This document shows positions 1-12,344 of a DNA stretch of 64,000 bases, in pieces (within the stretch, counting starts at the first letter, position 1; each line of letters starts with the position of its first letter). Source of the DNA: Ceratothoa steindachneri (taxonomy: Eukaryota > Arthropoda > Malacostraca > Isopoda > Cymothoidae); contig OZ018321.1 of assembly GCA_963969495.1 (NCBI GenBank), positions 64,200,780 through 64,264,779 on the forward strand. Reading direction: 5' to 3'. Below the pieces are notes generated by a model. It had not been told where the DNA came from and searched no databases. It was given only the letters and a program-made list of their open reading frames with translations. The translations under genes were made by a program, and so were the position numbers.

Positions 1-541
1 GTGGTCAGGTGACTGAAGATGCGTAAGTTGAGTTTTGTACGCATGCATATGGAGATCCCTATGCAGAATTCGGTGTAGTGAAGTGGTCGGGATGTCCAGC
101 TGCTGCGAATGTCGGTGAATCGATTTTCCCGTACTCAGAGTGACACTGTCTCTCACAACAGCAATTCGTTGCTCTGTCTGACAAGAACGATTCCGCTCAA
201 GTGATTTGGCCGTTGCAACTGAACCAGCTGTTTTAAACTTCGTCATTAGTCTGCGAACCGTAGACTCGTTGGGTGCTTCATTTCACCCCAAAATGGTCCG
301 AAGTGTTCGAAATTTTTGCGTCGCACTTTCTCTGTTTTGGTAAAATGTCTTCATGATGAGAACGTGCTGCTGAGTTGTAAACTACTCCATGACCCACTAT
401 ACACAGGTATTTTGAAAAACAAACAAAAAATCTATTAATCGGAGTGAAGAGTGATAGCAAACCTGATAAAAGAATGCTTTCAAACTTCAAAACACAAAAG
501 TGTCACACAATTCAAATTCGGCGCCCTGTATGGAACACCCA
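1..541 (-). mobile_element. Tc1/mariner-superfamily transposon remnant, N-terminal half, cut by window edge
   Basis: Read on the minus strand, about 375-1 encodes the N-terminal DNA-binding part of a Tc1/mariner-type transposase: a segment resembling STVRRLMTKFKTAGSVA, then a second helix-turn-helix ending in a stretch like LHRILHRDLHMHAYKTQLT. That 'HxHAYKxQLT' block is familiar from arthropod mariner-like transposases (recalled, not searched). A stop interrupts the frame near 295. The outer end at about 521-541 (cgccctgtatggaacaccc) looks like the terminal repeat. The catalytic half lies beyond position 1, so completeness cannot be judged. It is a pseudogene in the part visible. Confidence 0.7.
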
Positions 542-2639
542 TTATTTAGGAATACAATTGTTCCATATTACATTATAGAAAAAAGATTTGTCAAATTAAT
601 TTTTGTTTTCATAGCTTTTATCCCTTTTAACTTTCCGTCACCTCTGAATCGCCCCCCTTTCCCTTTTCTCTTGAGCTAGTCTCGAGTGGACCTTAGGGCA
701 TTTTCCTGTCCCTAATTCCGTAAACTCTGTAAACGATCGGCGTCATTTTGGGTCAAAAGGCTCAAGGAAAGATAAATCCGTTGAGCAAAATTATATTCAC
801 ACAACACTTTGGCTCCCCATTGAAGCGTGATGAGGCATAAATGGTCACTTAAAATTGAAAATGGTGGTCCATTTGAAATTCCTACTTACACAAATCAATC
901 ATTTTATCGTAAGTCTAAGGTCCTTTTTCAACAGTTCCTGGACTTCAACTACATTTTCTCCATTGGTCGACTGGATGGTCTTCCACTCTGTGGCCTTCAG
1001 CAGATTTTATCTACCACGCTTGAAGCGCAGAATTAATAAGGCGTCATCTGCTTTCGCGCAGCTAAGAATTCGCGCCTTAACAGAGCACAATCTGAACATG
1101 GAATTTTGTATTCCGAATTCAGAGCCGAATAACAACGAGGGCATCTCCCGCAGAAATTTGGCAACCAGAGATCTATAAATAAAGTGAGTAAGCTAGATGA
1201 ATGGAAATTGTATGACGGCATATATCCGCAGATGCCCCTGAAAGCATTGGGTGCAAGCGGGCAAACTTATTGCGTTGCGGCTGTGAGGGCGCAATCCTCC
1301 AGATGTCAGCTGCATCGTGGTTCTCTACCCTACTCCTGACATCCACTTTCAGATTAGATAATGAAAATAAATAGTGGGACACTGGGAGGGGAGGCAAGTG
1401 TGGGGAGAGTTAATGCTTGTTACCCCACAACCGGAGTTGAGGGAGTGGTGACCCCCAGCACGCGCCCGAACAAGTAGAGTGGATGAAAAAGCTGGTTGGC
1501 GACTAGCCTGCAAAAATAGTCACTTGCCAATATATAAAGATGAGAAGAGGCTTGTAATGAAAATTTCGAAAAAAGGTAAAGGGGAGATATTGATAAGAAT
1601 AAAACCTAAGTAGTATCAATCTAGTTTGAGACTACCAGAGGGTCAGAAGCCTGCAGTGCGTTCCACTCCTCTCGGTGCTAGATGTAACAGTTTGCACAGG
1701 GCCCCATCTGTGGGTCCTGAAACTGTAAACAAAGGTTGCATTTTATAGTGATACCTTTATGTTTGTGTGAGAGTAAGGCGTGGACACATGAACATATGTA
1801 CCACGTCACGATGCTTGAGAAATTTCACATCCTAAACTTTCACGTGTTGGTTCCAAGAGCCACACCCCGGTACACCGCCTCAGCCGGCGGGCTAAACCAC
1901 GTGATGGGGTGATGTTTACACTGCACCACCAAGCTAGGCGGAGGAGCTATCTCTAGCAACCAACGGCTACCCGGGCGGAGGAGATCCTAGACTGATCCAA
2001 CGGCCAAGTGTGAGGGAGTCAACATTCCAAATCAGGAGTGGAGCCCCGAAGGCAGATCAGTGCACTGTGCTCACTGACTCCGGCATCTCCTGCAGCCAAC
2101 CTGGTGCTAAACGTGTTGCTCTGCATTCCATGGATGACACCAGCGAGGTTGAGAGGGTGATTTTTTCGACTGGGCTACCCAGGATCTCCATACACTTCAC
2201 CCAGGCCTGTGCCATGGCGCAATCTCCATAGTCTTCCGAGACAGAAGGATGTCAACGATATAAATTAGGAGTAAATACTGCTAAAACAATTACGTTGGGC
2301 TTGGCATGTCCTTTGCGTAGCAGACGAAAGAATACCTAAGATCATTTTACATTTAGAGCCGTGAAATTTATTTTTTGTTGATTACTTTTTACTTGTTATA
2401 TTTCTTCCAGTTTGTTATTTTTGATGTAGAAAAGGTTTTATTGTCTGATCGATCCTATTCTATAATTGATTTTGATTTTATGAGGTAAAACTATGCTTAA
2501 CGTTCTATCTAAGTACTCAAAAGCCATATTACAGGAGTGAATTTAATATTTACATCATCTATTTAAGACACATTTGGAAGCTAAAGGCAACTGTGGCTTC
2601 ATGTTTTCCGTTTGATTCGAGTAGCGATTGGACGTGTTC
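542..2639. other. Unassigned intergenic stretch
   Basis: No gene or recognisable transposon is supported here. The short open frames have no familiar motifs. One short segment (1477-1515) recurs elsewhere in the window and is listed separately. The last 200-300 bases may be the 5' UTR of the LINE that follows. Confidence 0.5.
1477..1515 (+). repeat. Short dispersed repeat, copy 1
   Basis: A segment of about 38 bases containing ggcgactagcctgcaaaa also occurs on the opposite strand at 50803-50839 with a few substitutions. Neither copy lies in a recognised element. It may be part of an unidentified repeat family. Confidence 0.55.
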
Positions 2640-2876
2640 TCAGCGAGTTTTCTACTCAATGACGTTTTTTGTTGTGGATTTTTCGGTGTAATATATTTAA
2701 GTTCGGGAAAATAGTTAACTATGAGTGTTGGATAAAATACTCAAGGAGTTTTTAATTATATTTTAAATTAAATCGTGAAATAGCTACCGTCGTTTCAGAG
2801 TGGACTAATTTTCTCCCCCTTTTTGTTTCCACTATCTTGATTGCTTAATTAAAGGGTTTTGAAAAGTTTTCTCAGT

Positions 2877-3918
2877 ATGGCTGTTGCTTTGGATGAAGTG
2901 AGTGTGCCTTTTGATGTAAGCAGTGTGTATGTAGTTTGTGATTTTTGTGGTGTTGAAAGAAGAGCAAATGTACCTGAACGCCCTGTGTGTTATGTAACTG
3001 GTGCAAGTGTGGCTTTTGTAGAGGAGGTGCTTCGATTACGTGATGACTGCAATAGTTTAAGTGAGTTGGTGCATGAAGTGAGAAGGGATTGTGATGTGTA
3101 CGCATGAAGAATGAGGCTGGGACCGGGAGGGTGGAAGATAGGCCTAGACTTGGCACTGGAGAGAAAAAGGGACTGATTTGAGTAAAGATGAATGGTGGGT
3201 GAATATGGATAAAAATAGATAGGTTAGGACAGGTTAGGTGTGTGAGTAAGAGGGACATGGAACATGTTAGGTTGACTATCAGATTCAATGCCTTGAGAGA
3301 GAAAGAGGTTGAAAGGGATTTGTCTGATGTGGTTGCGGCAGAAAGTGGAATAAGTGGTAATTTGAATGAGAACAGGAGGGAGGGTAATGCTAGGTCTAGT
3401 GGGACTAGGAGGATGACTGAGATGCTTGTCATGGGTGACTCTCATATTAGATATTTAGATAGGAAGTTGAGTGCGAACAAATGGAAGGGAGTGAAAGTTT
3501 GTTTGCCGGGTGCTGGTGTAAATGATGTGGCTGAGAGGTATGATAGTCTGGTGTATGGGTGCGAGAGGAATGCAGTTGTGATTACGCATGTGGGAATAAA
3601 TGATGTAAAGAAGGTAGGTTCATATGAGTTACGACAGAGGTACAAAAGGTTAGTTGAAAGGATGAGTGAAAGGCGCTGTTTCAGGTTGGATTCCGAGATA
3701 AGATGTGGGGATGGAATGGTTGTCTCGTGCAATTGAACTTAATGAGTGTGGAAAAGGCCTGTGTGAGAAGTCGGGATTACTGTTTGTAGACGTGTGGAAT
3801 GGCTTTTCGGAATAATACATCGTATACATTGGATGGACTCCACCTAAGCTGGGCTGGAGTTGGCGTGTTGTGGCAAGAGTTAGATAGTGTCGTTAGGTCT
3901 TTGCAGGCGGGAAACTAG
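2877..3918 (+). pseudogene. CR1 ORF1 with SGNH hydrolase (esterase) domain, broken
   Basis: The likely start is the ATG at 2877, shortly before a small Cys motif (CDFC, with another Cys downstream). The frame stops at 3107 and resumes in another frame from about 3242. The second part has the SGNH blocks: block I as MGDSHIRYLD (nucleophile Ser, about 3433-3462), block III as VGINDVKK (about 3590-3613), and block V as LDGLHLSWAG (Asp-x-x-His) after a further frameshift, about 3828-3857. The frame ends in TAG at 3916-3918. Esterase ORF1 proteins are known from CR1/L2 LINEs, and a role in handling the element RNP at membranes has been proposed for the family. The catalytic residues are still visible, but the gene is broken. 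Confidence 0.8.
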
Positions 3919-4029
3919 TTACTGACAGTAGTCAGGGAAATACAAGAGCACATAGAGGGGCAGGGATGCAGAGGAGATAGAACGGAAGGTATACAGGCTA
4001 AAAGGGGTGCTTCAGGGATAGGCGAGCTG

Positions 4030-6570
4030 AGTTGTCTTTATACCAATGCTTGTAGTCTAAGAAATAAGAAGGATGAGTTATTTAGTTATATTATTGATGA
4101 AGATATAAATATAATATGTCTAATAGAATCATGAGTTAATGAAAATAAATTTAATGACAATGTGAGTGAATTTGAACGACAGGGTTATGATATGTACATT
4201 AGTCAAAGAAGAGATAGGACGGGTGGTGGGTTGATTATTTATATCAGAAATAGCATTTCTTCAAATCTAAATAATTCTATAAAGCAAAGGAGAAGTTGAG
4301 TCACTTTGGATAGATATTAGGGTCAGTAAAAATAGGATAATACACTTGGGAGCCTTTTACAGACCACCTGGACAGACAGACTATTGATGAGCTAATGATC
4401 AGGAAAATAAGGAAAGGATATGAAGTAGATACAGTTATTCATGGTAACTTTAATTTAAAATCTGTGGACTGGGAAAATATGATACGAAGGGATAGAACAA
4501 GTTGTATGTTTATCGAATGCTTTGAGGATAATTTTTTTTGTCTCAATTTGTTAATAAGCCAACAAGGGGGGCCGATATATTAGAACTGATTCTTTCAAAT
4601 GATGATCACCTGGTTCAGGAATTGACTGTCGGGGAATCATTAGGAAATAGTGATCATCAGATGGCTCGTTTTAACTTGGGAATAGTGAAAGGTAGAACCT
4701 CAACAAACCAGGAAAATTCCAAATTTTTATAAGGGCGATTACAATAAATTATGCAACTTGCTAAATCAGATTAGGTGGGACATAAAATTCAGTGGAAAGA
4801 ATACTTATGAGATGTGGGGCACTTTTAAGACTATACATATTAAACATTGTCCAGGAGCAGTATATTCCAATGAATGCTATTAGGAAGAAATGTAGGAAGC
4901 CATTGTAGTGGAATCAGGAGATAGCTAGGAAAATTTCTGAGAATAAAAGGGGCATACCAGAGATTAGAGAGAAAATACTTTTGACAATCTAAATAATTAT
5001 AGCTCGACCATAAATGAGCTAAATAGATTATTAAGAAGAGCAAAAGGGCGGCAGAAATTAATTTAGCTTAAAATAATAAGAGATCCAAGAAAATTCTTTC
5101 GCTATTATAGAATTAATAACAAATCTAACAGTGATAAAATAGAGCATATTAGATATGAAGGGGTTTTGAATGAATCTGAGAAAATAGTAGAGGTTCTTAA
5201 TGATTATTTTACTTCAGTATTTACAGAAGAGAATTCAGATAGATTAATTGATAATAATTCTAGGTCAAGGGAAGTAGTGTTGAATATTATTAATGTAAAC
5301 AAGGAAATAATTAAAGGGCTTATATTGTAGTTAAATACTAGTAAGGCATCTGGCCCAGACAACATTCATTCTAGCTTACTCAAAGAAGGTGTAGAAAATT
5401 GGCAGTTGCTCTTGAGAAGATATATACTAGATCACTATAGTTTGGAAAAATACCTAATGATTGGAAATTAGCGAATGTAGTACCAATTTAAAAAAAAAAT
5501 AAAGAAGAGCCAAATAACTATAGATTGATAAGCTTAACTTCTATAGTTTGTAAAATTCTTGTAAAGATAGTTAAGAAGGTGATTTCTGACCATCTAGAGT
5601 ATGGTAGGTTAATAAATGATGTTCAGCATGGGTTTAGAAGAGGTAGATCGTGTTTAACAAATTTACTGGATTTTATGGATTATGTAACTAAACAATTAGA
5701 TAGAGGAGAGAATGGTGATGTAATTCAGCTTTTGATAAGGTTCCACATATGAGACTAGTTCACACATTAAAAATGCATGAGATATGGTGGAAATTTTGGA
5801 ATTGGATAGCTGAATGGCTGAAAGACAGAAAGCAGAGAGTTATACTGAATTGGATGAGGTCACAGTGAAAGGACATTATCAGTGGCGTACCTCAGGGATC
5901 AGGTCTAGGCCCTTTATTATTCATAGTTTATATAAATGATCTTGGGGAGGCTGTAAATAGCAAAGTGTCAATTTTTGCTGATGACACTAAATTTGCAGCT
6001 GTAGTCAAAGAAGTGGAGGGTATCTTTAAAGGGCAGAGTGACTTAAATAAGTTATTAGCTTGGGCTCAGAAGTGGCAGATGACTTTTAACCTTGAAAAAA
6101 ATGCAAAGTTCTTAACATGGGAAGGGATAATAGGGAATTTAGCTATGAAATGGATGGGCATTGGCTGAATTCAGTTGAGAATGAGAAGGACTTAGGCGTA
6201 GTAGTAGATAGGTCACTGAAGTTTTCAAAGCAGTGTATTGAGGCAAAAAATAGAGCAAATAGGGTGCTACAATACATTAACAGGAATGTTAGATACAAGA
6301 GTAAAGAGGTTATCCTTAAACTCTACAGCTCATATGTTAGGCCACATTTAGAGTACTGTATACAAGCATGGTCACCGCATTTTAGACATATCAACCTGAT
6401 AGAGTTAGTACAAAGCAGGGCAACAAAAAGAATACCTTTCCTGAAGCACCTAGAATATGACGATATACTGAGGGTACTAAATATGTTATCATTTGAAAGA
6501 AGATGTGTGCGGGGAGATATGACTGAGCTTTTAAAAAATTTTCTGGGATGGATAAGTTGGGTTTTAGCAA
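4030..6570 (+). pseudogene. CR1 ORF2 endonuclease-reverse transcriptase, broken
   Basis: The endonuclease region starts near 4030 (YTNACSLRNKKDEL). It goes on through RTGGGLIIYI at about 4219, the GDFN-like block changed to HGNFN at about 4440, and PTRGADILELILS with GNSDHQ at about 4559-4660. The reverse transcriptase follows: KASGPDN, NNYRLISLTSI at about 5513-5545, QHGFRRGRSC, a damaged palm A region, [13 protein letters not shown] at about 5887 and the catalytic FADDTKF at about 5971. The thumb and C-terminal part (DLGVVVDRSLKFSKQC and RPHLEYCIQAW) runs to about 6570. At least six frame breaks and several in-frame stops are present. The FADD motif survives, but no functional protein could be made. 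Confidence 0.86.
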
Positions 6571-6844
6571 GTTGAGTTGGAAGGTAATAGTATGACTAGG
6601 GGTCACCACTTAAAAAAATATAAAAAAAACAGAGGTGCAGGTTGGATGTAAAAAAATATTTTTCACCATAGATTGGTAGATTACTGGAATAGTTTGCCAC
6701 CTGAGACAGTAGACAGTCCAAACTTGAATGTTTTAAATGCAGATTAGATAATAATAATAAGTCTTTTGTAATGCGCTCTTCAAGGCCTGAGGCCTTTCCA
6801 GAGCGCACGTTGTGCTGAGATGAGAATGGAAATTCAATGGAAAT

Positions 6845-9689
6845 TCAAGAGGGGGAGAAGGCAATACGCTCAAATGTGGTAAGAGATGAAGAAGACCTGA
6901 TTTCAGCAGGAAGAGCATTCCACAACTTAGGGGCGCAGATTGAGAAGGAGCAGTCCCCCATTGAGCAGAGAGATGAACGAGGAATATTCAAATGAAGTGC
7001 ATGTGATGACCGAAAGGCCCGAGGGACATGGCGTGGCAAGAGGGCAGAAGAGAGGTAAGACGGGCCTTGTTGTTTAGGGCCTAAGATGTGAAGAGAAGTA
7101 TCTTGAAGTGAGTACGGGATCTGACAGGGAGCCAGTGCAGTTCATGCAGCAAGGGTTTCGAGGGAGAGAAGCGAGGGCGACGAAGGAGAAGCCGGGCGGC
7201 ATAGTTCTGTACAAGTTGAACGGGGCGGAGAGAGGAGGATGGCAGATTCACAAGCAGAGCAGAGAGTTACAGTAGTCAAGGCGTGAAGTGATAAAGGCAT
7301 GAACAGCAGTCTCAAGACTTTGGCGATCAAAGTGAGAGCGAATGCGAGAGAAGTTACGAAGGAAACATAGAGAGGATTTGCTGACATTGCGGATATGAGG
7401 CTTAAAGGAGAGATACTCATCAAAAACAACACCCAGATTCCTAACGCAGTCAGAGAAAATGATAGTATTACCGCCCAGAGTAAGCGAGGGAAAGAGAGAT
7501 TTAGAATTTTTGACAAGAGCAGGGGTTCCGACGAGGAGGACCTCAGTTTTGGAGTGATTAAGCCTGAGGAAGTTGGTAGAGAGCCAGTCAGAAATGAAAG
7601 AGTAGGCAGCCAGAAGGTCAGTCATAGAGTGGGCAAGAGACGTGGGGGGTGAGGAAACGAAAATTTGAGTGTCATGAGCATAGAGGTGGAAGGATAGGCC
7701 GAGATTACGGAGAAGGGAACTAAGAGGGAGAAGGTAGATACGAAATAGTAGAGGACCAAGGACAGAGCCTTGTGGCACTCCAAAGCGAATGAGGGTAGAG
7801 TCGGATGAAACGTCGTCAATCACAACTCATTGGGTACGAGACGAGAGGTAAGAGCGGAACCAGTCAAGCACGGTGCCTGATATGCCGAGGAAAGAGTGGA
7901 GACGATCAAGTAGGACGGTATGGTCAATAGTATCGAAGGCAGAGGAGAGGTCGAGTAGAATGAGGATGGAGGCACAACCCCTGTCCGCGGCTCTTCGTAA
8001 GCAATCGGACACATTGAGAAGGGCGGTTTCTGTGGAGTGACCTGACTTGAAACCAGATTGATAGGTTTCATCAATGTTACAGGCTACCATGTGACTGTTG
8101 ATGCGTGAAGCAACCACTCTCTCCAGAACATTAGAGAGGAAAGGAAGTTGCGAAATCGGGCGATAATTGGAAGGGTTAGTGGGGTTCAGTTGAGGCTTTT
8201 TAAGAATCGGACGGATGTGGGCACGTTTGAAGGAAGAGGGAACAAGCCCAGTTGCAAGTGAAGTGTTGAACAGGTGAAGAAGCGTTGGGAGGATAGCAGG
8301 CAGAATTTTACATAACAGTTTAAGCGGAAAAATGTCCTTTGGGGAGCCCGATTTCCTAGAACGCGAGAGCAGGGCTGTAAGCTCCAACGCGGTCACAGCG
8401 GGGAAAACGATGAGCGGCTGAGGCGGGAAGTCAGGGAGAATTGCAGGAGCCGGGACAGAAGGCTGAGGGGGGAAGGCACGGAGGTTAGTGACCTTATCTG
8501 CGAAGAAATTCGAGAGAGTAGCAGGGTTAATGGTTGGGGAGACCTGGGCTGGGGAAGTAAGACGGGAGAGCAGGCAGAAGACGGTACGGGGATAATTCCT
8601 ACTATCAATAAGCAGATTACGTGAGTAGGCTTCACAAGCAGATTTTAATTTCGCCACGTAGGAAGCTGTCGCAAGTCGGAACGCCAGCGAGGGAGGGGTT
8701 GTGTCTTGCCCACAGGTGCGAGGATTCTTTCATGGGCACGCATGGACTGCCTAGCACGGAGGAGTTCCATAAAGTACCAAGGGGCACGGTGACAACGGGA
8801 GTTCGAAGGGGTGACAAGGGGAGAGTGGGCATCAAGACAAGTGAGAAGGGGTTGCTCCAAAAAAGAGAGAATCTGGTCAGGGGAGGCAGAAGCATCAATG
8901 GGAGGAAGTTTGGAGGCCACATCATTAGATAGGGAGGGAATATCAATGGAGGCTAGTCGACGGAAAGGCTTAGGATTATGAGACAGCTCGGGAGGTATAT
9001 GGAATGGGATAGAGAAGTTGAAGTTGATAAGGAAGTGATCAGATATAGCATTGGACAAATTTGTAGTCATCAGGTTGGAAATAAGACAGTCAGAGATTAC
9101 AAGGCCTAAAATGTTACCGTGAGAGTGGGTAGGGAAAGAAACGTGTTGGGTGAGGGAGGAGAGATCAAGGATTTCAGAAAAGGCTTTGAAATTAGGATTG
9201 TGGCCAGGAAGGTTGAAATCACCGAGGATTAGCAGAGAACCAGTGGGGGAGAGGCCTAGCGAGGAGGTTACTAAATTCATCAAGAAAAAGTTCGAGGGAA
9301 GAGCTGGGGCTGGCGGTAGAGGACTAAGATAGTTAGAGAAGGGGTGGAATCAGAGCATTGATGAGCGCCTCAAAAGAAAGAAGAGGAGGAGAGGGCAGAT
9401 TATTCAGAGGGAAGGAGGCACTGTGAATGAGAGCAACTCCACCACCGCGAGAGTTACGGGAGGTATGGGAGTGGACGTAACCATCAGGGGTAGCGAGATT
9501 TAAACAGCAAGCAGAAGGGGCAAGCCAAGTTTCCGTGAGTCCGAGGAGAGTGACTCGAGTGTTAACGAGCAGGTCATGAATGTAGTCAGCCTTCTTCGAG
9601 AGGCTTCTGACATTGAGGAGAGACGCTGAGAGAACGGGTGAAGGGGAAGGTGAAGAAGAATCAGGGGTAAGTGGGGGATCTTGATTCAA
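6845..9689 (-). pseudogene. L2 ORF2 endonuclease-reverse transcriptase, broken; YADD changed to YAHD
   Basis: Reading down from 9689, the endonuclease shows LLNVRSLSKKADYI, LLGLTETWL and GGGVALIHSA. After a frame break come LLILGDFNLPG and SDHFL. The reverse transcriptase occupies about 8657-7250, with NYRPISQLPFL, QSGFKSGHSTETALL, LLDLSSAFDTIDH (palm A aspartate kept), FGVPQGSVLGPLLF and then HLYAHDTQIF, where the family has YADD. The first catalytic Asp of motif C is therefore His, near 7685. The C-terminal block (CSFSICAPKLWNALP) lies at about 6930, after further frameshifts. The element is inactive. Confidence 0.85.
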
Positions 9690-9847
9690 GTAAAAAAGTT
9701 TTCAAAGAGCAGGAGCTAAATGGAAACCACGTTTAGTCTGGCGGAGGGAACGAGAAATTCCCAATGGATTAATGTGAGTAAGGGTGTTTTGAGAAACACT
9801 GGTAGCAGTTCCATTGAGGGCAAGAATCGTTAACCTATCAATCATAG

Positions 9848-9935
9848 TGGCTAAGCGACACAATAATGGGAGAAAAGCAAATTAACTATATAAGTAGAGT
9901 GGCTTAAGCGACACAATAACGGGAGAAACAACAAT
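9848..9935. repeat. Two-copy direct repeat, about 51 bp, upstream of L2
   Basis: The segment with 'gcgacacaataa(t/c)gggagaaa' occurs twice about 51 bases apart, each next to a 'ggct' string. On the minus strand it lies 5' of the L2 endonuclease, so it may belong to the element's 5' UTR. Confidence 0.6.
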
Positions 9936-10061
9936 CGAGACAAAATAAAGAGTAATCGAATAGTGTGAACAAATAAAATTATGATAGAAACAAGAAATGA
10001 GTGAAAAAAATAGTGACCAATCAGAATTAGCGGTCGGTGAGGGAGGGGGGCGTGGGCTGGA

Positions 10062-10170
10062 AGACAGAGCGGAGGTAACAACGAGGCGGCTTGAAAAAAA
10101 ACACGTGGGTGCGGGAAGACAGAGCGGAGGTAACCACGAGGTGGCTTGAGAAAAAACACGTGGGTGCTAA
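10062..10170. repeat. Two-copy tandem repeat, about 55 bp
   Basis: Two adjacent units of about 55 bases each contain gaagacagagcggaggtaac, then acgagg and aaaaaacacgtgggtgc, differing at a few positions. It is upstream of the L2 endonuclease on the minus strand and may be a tandem 5' UTR unit of that LINE. Confidence 0.7.
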
Positions 10171-10517
10171 GGCGGGCAGGCTAGTTAACAATATTGGGAG
10201 GGAGGGTTAACTTGGGAAGGGGGGGGGAAGATTCTGGACTCATTCCTGTGGATGCAGTTTTTTCATTATTGTATATTATGGGTGATTTGGATTTTGACGA
10301 GCACTGTTGATGATGCTTTTTCTTTTTGATGCATTCCTGTGGATGGTTCAAATTGTATATTGTAGATACATGATCTGACACAATCCTATGAATTGTTTAA
10401 ATTGTTTATTGTAGATGCACGATCTGACACAATCCTATGGATACATTTTGTGGGTGGGTTTTGACAGATGCGGATGGATAACATTTGATAGGTGCTTGTG
10501 GCTTTTTTCATCCGTGA

Positions 10518-10540
10518 AATTATGTTATGTTATGTTATGA
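10518..10540. repeat. (TTATG)n microsatellite
   Basis: Short run of ttatg units (ttatgttatgttatgttatg). Confidence 0.8.
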
Positions 10541-11929
10541 GATCATGAAAAGACAGCTGTACCGTGATGTTGAAAGTAAAGGAGGGCCGAAGAGAATTTA
10601 GAAGCAAACTTTATATAGTGTTGTTGTTGACCCGAATAAGCTGGAGATGGTAGCCTCAGATAAGAACCCTGTGTAGATCGAGGTGCGCCGATGTTAGCAG
10701 TTATTTTGAGAGGCAGTGAACTTAAAATCTAAACCTCTAGCAGTAGAGGAGACATGAAGAAAGATGGTGGGGGTAGCTGAGCCGCTTCCATATTACCCTA
10801 ATCTACTGGGCCATGATTGTGGAAGGGCAATGTGCCTCGCGCATTGGACTGTTCAGCCATCGTCATTCGCACCGTAAAAGACCTCACCGAGCCACAGTCA
10901 TCGTCGAAAACGATGGGTTACCTAAAGAAAATCTTTGAAGCGCTTTATCATCTCAAAACCGTATTTCTGTGTAGCGCAGAATTGCCATAAATTTGTTGCA
11001 AAGATTCATTTATTTTTTAACGTTGCAATAAAATTTTAAGAAAAAAATAATGACTGCTCTGATTTCAAACTGTTTTTATGGCTTAAAAAATAACCTCTTT
11101 TCATATAGTTTCCCATATATCCTTATTTGTTTTTTGCTTTTATTTGTTGTTTTTTATTTGGTGTTTGTTTTTTATCGTAATTTTAAAGTAGCCAAGTACT
11201 AGACTGATGGCAGTCGCAAGATGGGGTGCTGTTGAATAATAAAAAAATCCCATATATCCATAAGACATGCTTAAGTACTTTTCGCCATGAAAATCTCGCA
11301 CTAAAACTGTTTGACCTCGTTGTATTTACCTGTGAGGTCCTTTTGTCTTGCTTCTCAGTGAATCTGCACAATTGTTATAAGTGTCGGGGTATCACACTCT
11401 ATATGAACGTTAGATGAACGTAACGTTATCTACTTGAAGTACATACATAGCAAGTCAAACCTTCTCGAGGGGCTCCATGGAATTCGAACGTGCCCTTTTG
11501 TGAATGATTTTTTAATTATAATTGGACATCACATTATCTTGTCAGCCATTTAAATAGCAGTAGAGATAACTTTACTAGGTGCAGTTTCTCACTGAAGGGT
11601 ATATCTGTTAGTTAGCCACACAATAATAGAGAAAAATTATTACACAACACTAAGAGACAAAGGAATAAAGGGGGAGGGGGATTCATTGAAAACTCACCTT
11701 GTTCGGGGGAAAAATGTTATAGTTACAGGGACTGGCCAATAACCATAGCTTTGTGGACGTTCTTATTTCATTTTCTAACCATCGGTAGTATTTGTCTACA
11801 GAAGATAGCCTGAAATACAAAGGTAACTACACAGTGAATTTGAAAGATTGTTCAGAGTCACTCGAATAATTTCACTTGTAGAAGTTATTTTTTTTTTATT
11901 ATGTACTCCTTGAAAGTTTGACATGTCCT
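10541..11929. other. Unassigned intergenic stretch
   Basis: AT-rich DNA without a supported gene. A small perfect hairpin (catcgt, loop cgaa, then acgatg) lies near 10900-10917. Short open frames here show no family motifs. Confidence 0.5.
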
Positions 11930-12140
11930 TGTTCCATTTAATTCTCTTCAAACACAATGGTCCTTTGTGAAGTTTAGTGCTCTTTAAACTCTTTCCACTC
12001 TCTTGTCCCATTTATGTTCTTCAAACACTATGTTCCCTTGTCCCATTTAGTACTCTTCAAATACTATGTATGGTCCATTTTCACGTTTAGTGTTCTTTGA
12101 ACACTGGTCTCTTGTCCGATTTAATGCTCTTTAAACACTG
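11930..12140. repeat. Minisatellite, about 36-bp period, six units
   Basis: The motif (ca/gt)ttta(g/a)tgctctt(c/t)aaacac recurs with its 'ttta' core at 11937, 11973, 12010, 12046, 12086 and 12120, spacings of 34-40 bases. Units between the cores share cttgtccc or similar. The units are diverged, indicating an old array. Confidence 0.75.
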
Positions 12141-12194
12141 TTGTCATAGGAGAAAGACCTAGACTTGAACATTTGTTACTTTTCTTTGTTATTT

Positions 12195-12260
12195 ACTAAA
12201 GCTAAGGAGCCAAAACCAACGAGCGCATCTCCACCGGAAAGATTCTTGTAAGGGACAGAT
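12195..12260 (+). repeat. Dispersed repeat fragment, also at 43143
   Basis: The block around ccaaaaccaacgag, followed by cctccaccggaaag-like sequence and a 'ttgtaa' string, is matched at about 43157-43215. Both copies are short and diverged. It sits just upstream of the tRNA-like segment, so it may be part of one SINE family. Confidence 0.45.
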
Positions 12261-12344
12261 GTGTTAAGAAAGTGAAGATGTAGGAAGCGTGGTTGCCACT
12301 GCTACACTTGACACCACTTTGCGGGGCTGGCGTCGCAAAGTTGC

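Larger units (their letters stand above)
2640..6760 (+). mobile_element. CR1-type LINE, near full length, decayed
   Basis: A non-LTR retrotransposon with ORF1 (SGNH esterase), then apurinic-type endonuclease and reverse transcriptase in ORF2, the CR1 order. The body is 4.1 kb, about the usual CR1 length. Both ORFs carry many stops and frameshifts, so it is an old copy. Codon use is AT-rich and it is a different subfamily from the copies at 16-30 kb. The 5' boundary is approximate. The 3' end is masked where it meets the tail of the L2 element. Confidence 0.88.
6762..10200 (-). mobile_element. L2-type LINE, near full length, decayed
   Basis: Minus-strand non-LTR retrotransposon of the L2/Rex-like group. 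The 3' end (low coordinates) has the typical terminal pattern: a short region with GAGCGC and TTACAAAAG, then a (TTA)n tail that meets the end of the CR1 at about 6748-6762. The reverse transcriptase motifs (GVPQGSVLGPLLF, NYRPISQLPFLSNVLE, LDLSSAFDTIDH) are those of L2-like elements. About 500 bases upstream of the endonuclease contain two short direct-repeat pairs that may be its 5' UTR. The 5' boundary is uncertain. Confidence 0.85.

Noticed and set aside
11930..12140. CRISPR-like array
   Set aside because: The repeats are diverged, have no unique spacers of even length and no cas genes nearby; it is a minisatellite. The same applies to the arrays at 15.3, 42.5 and 46.1 kb.
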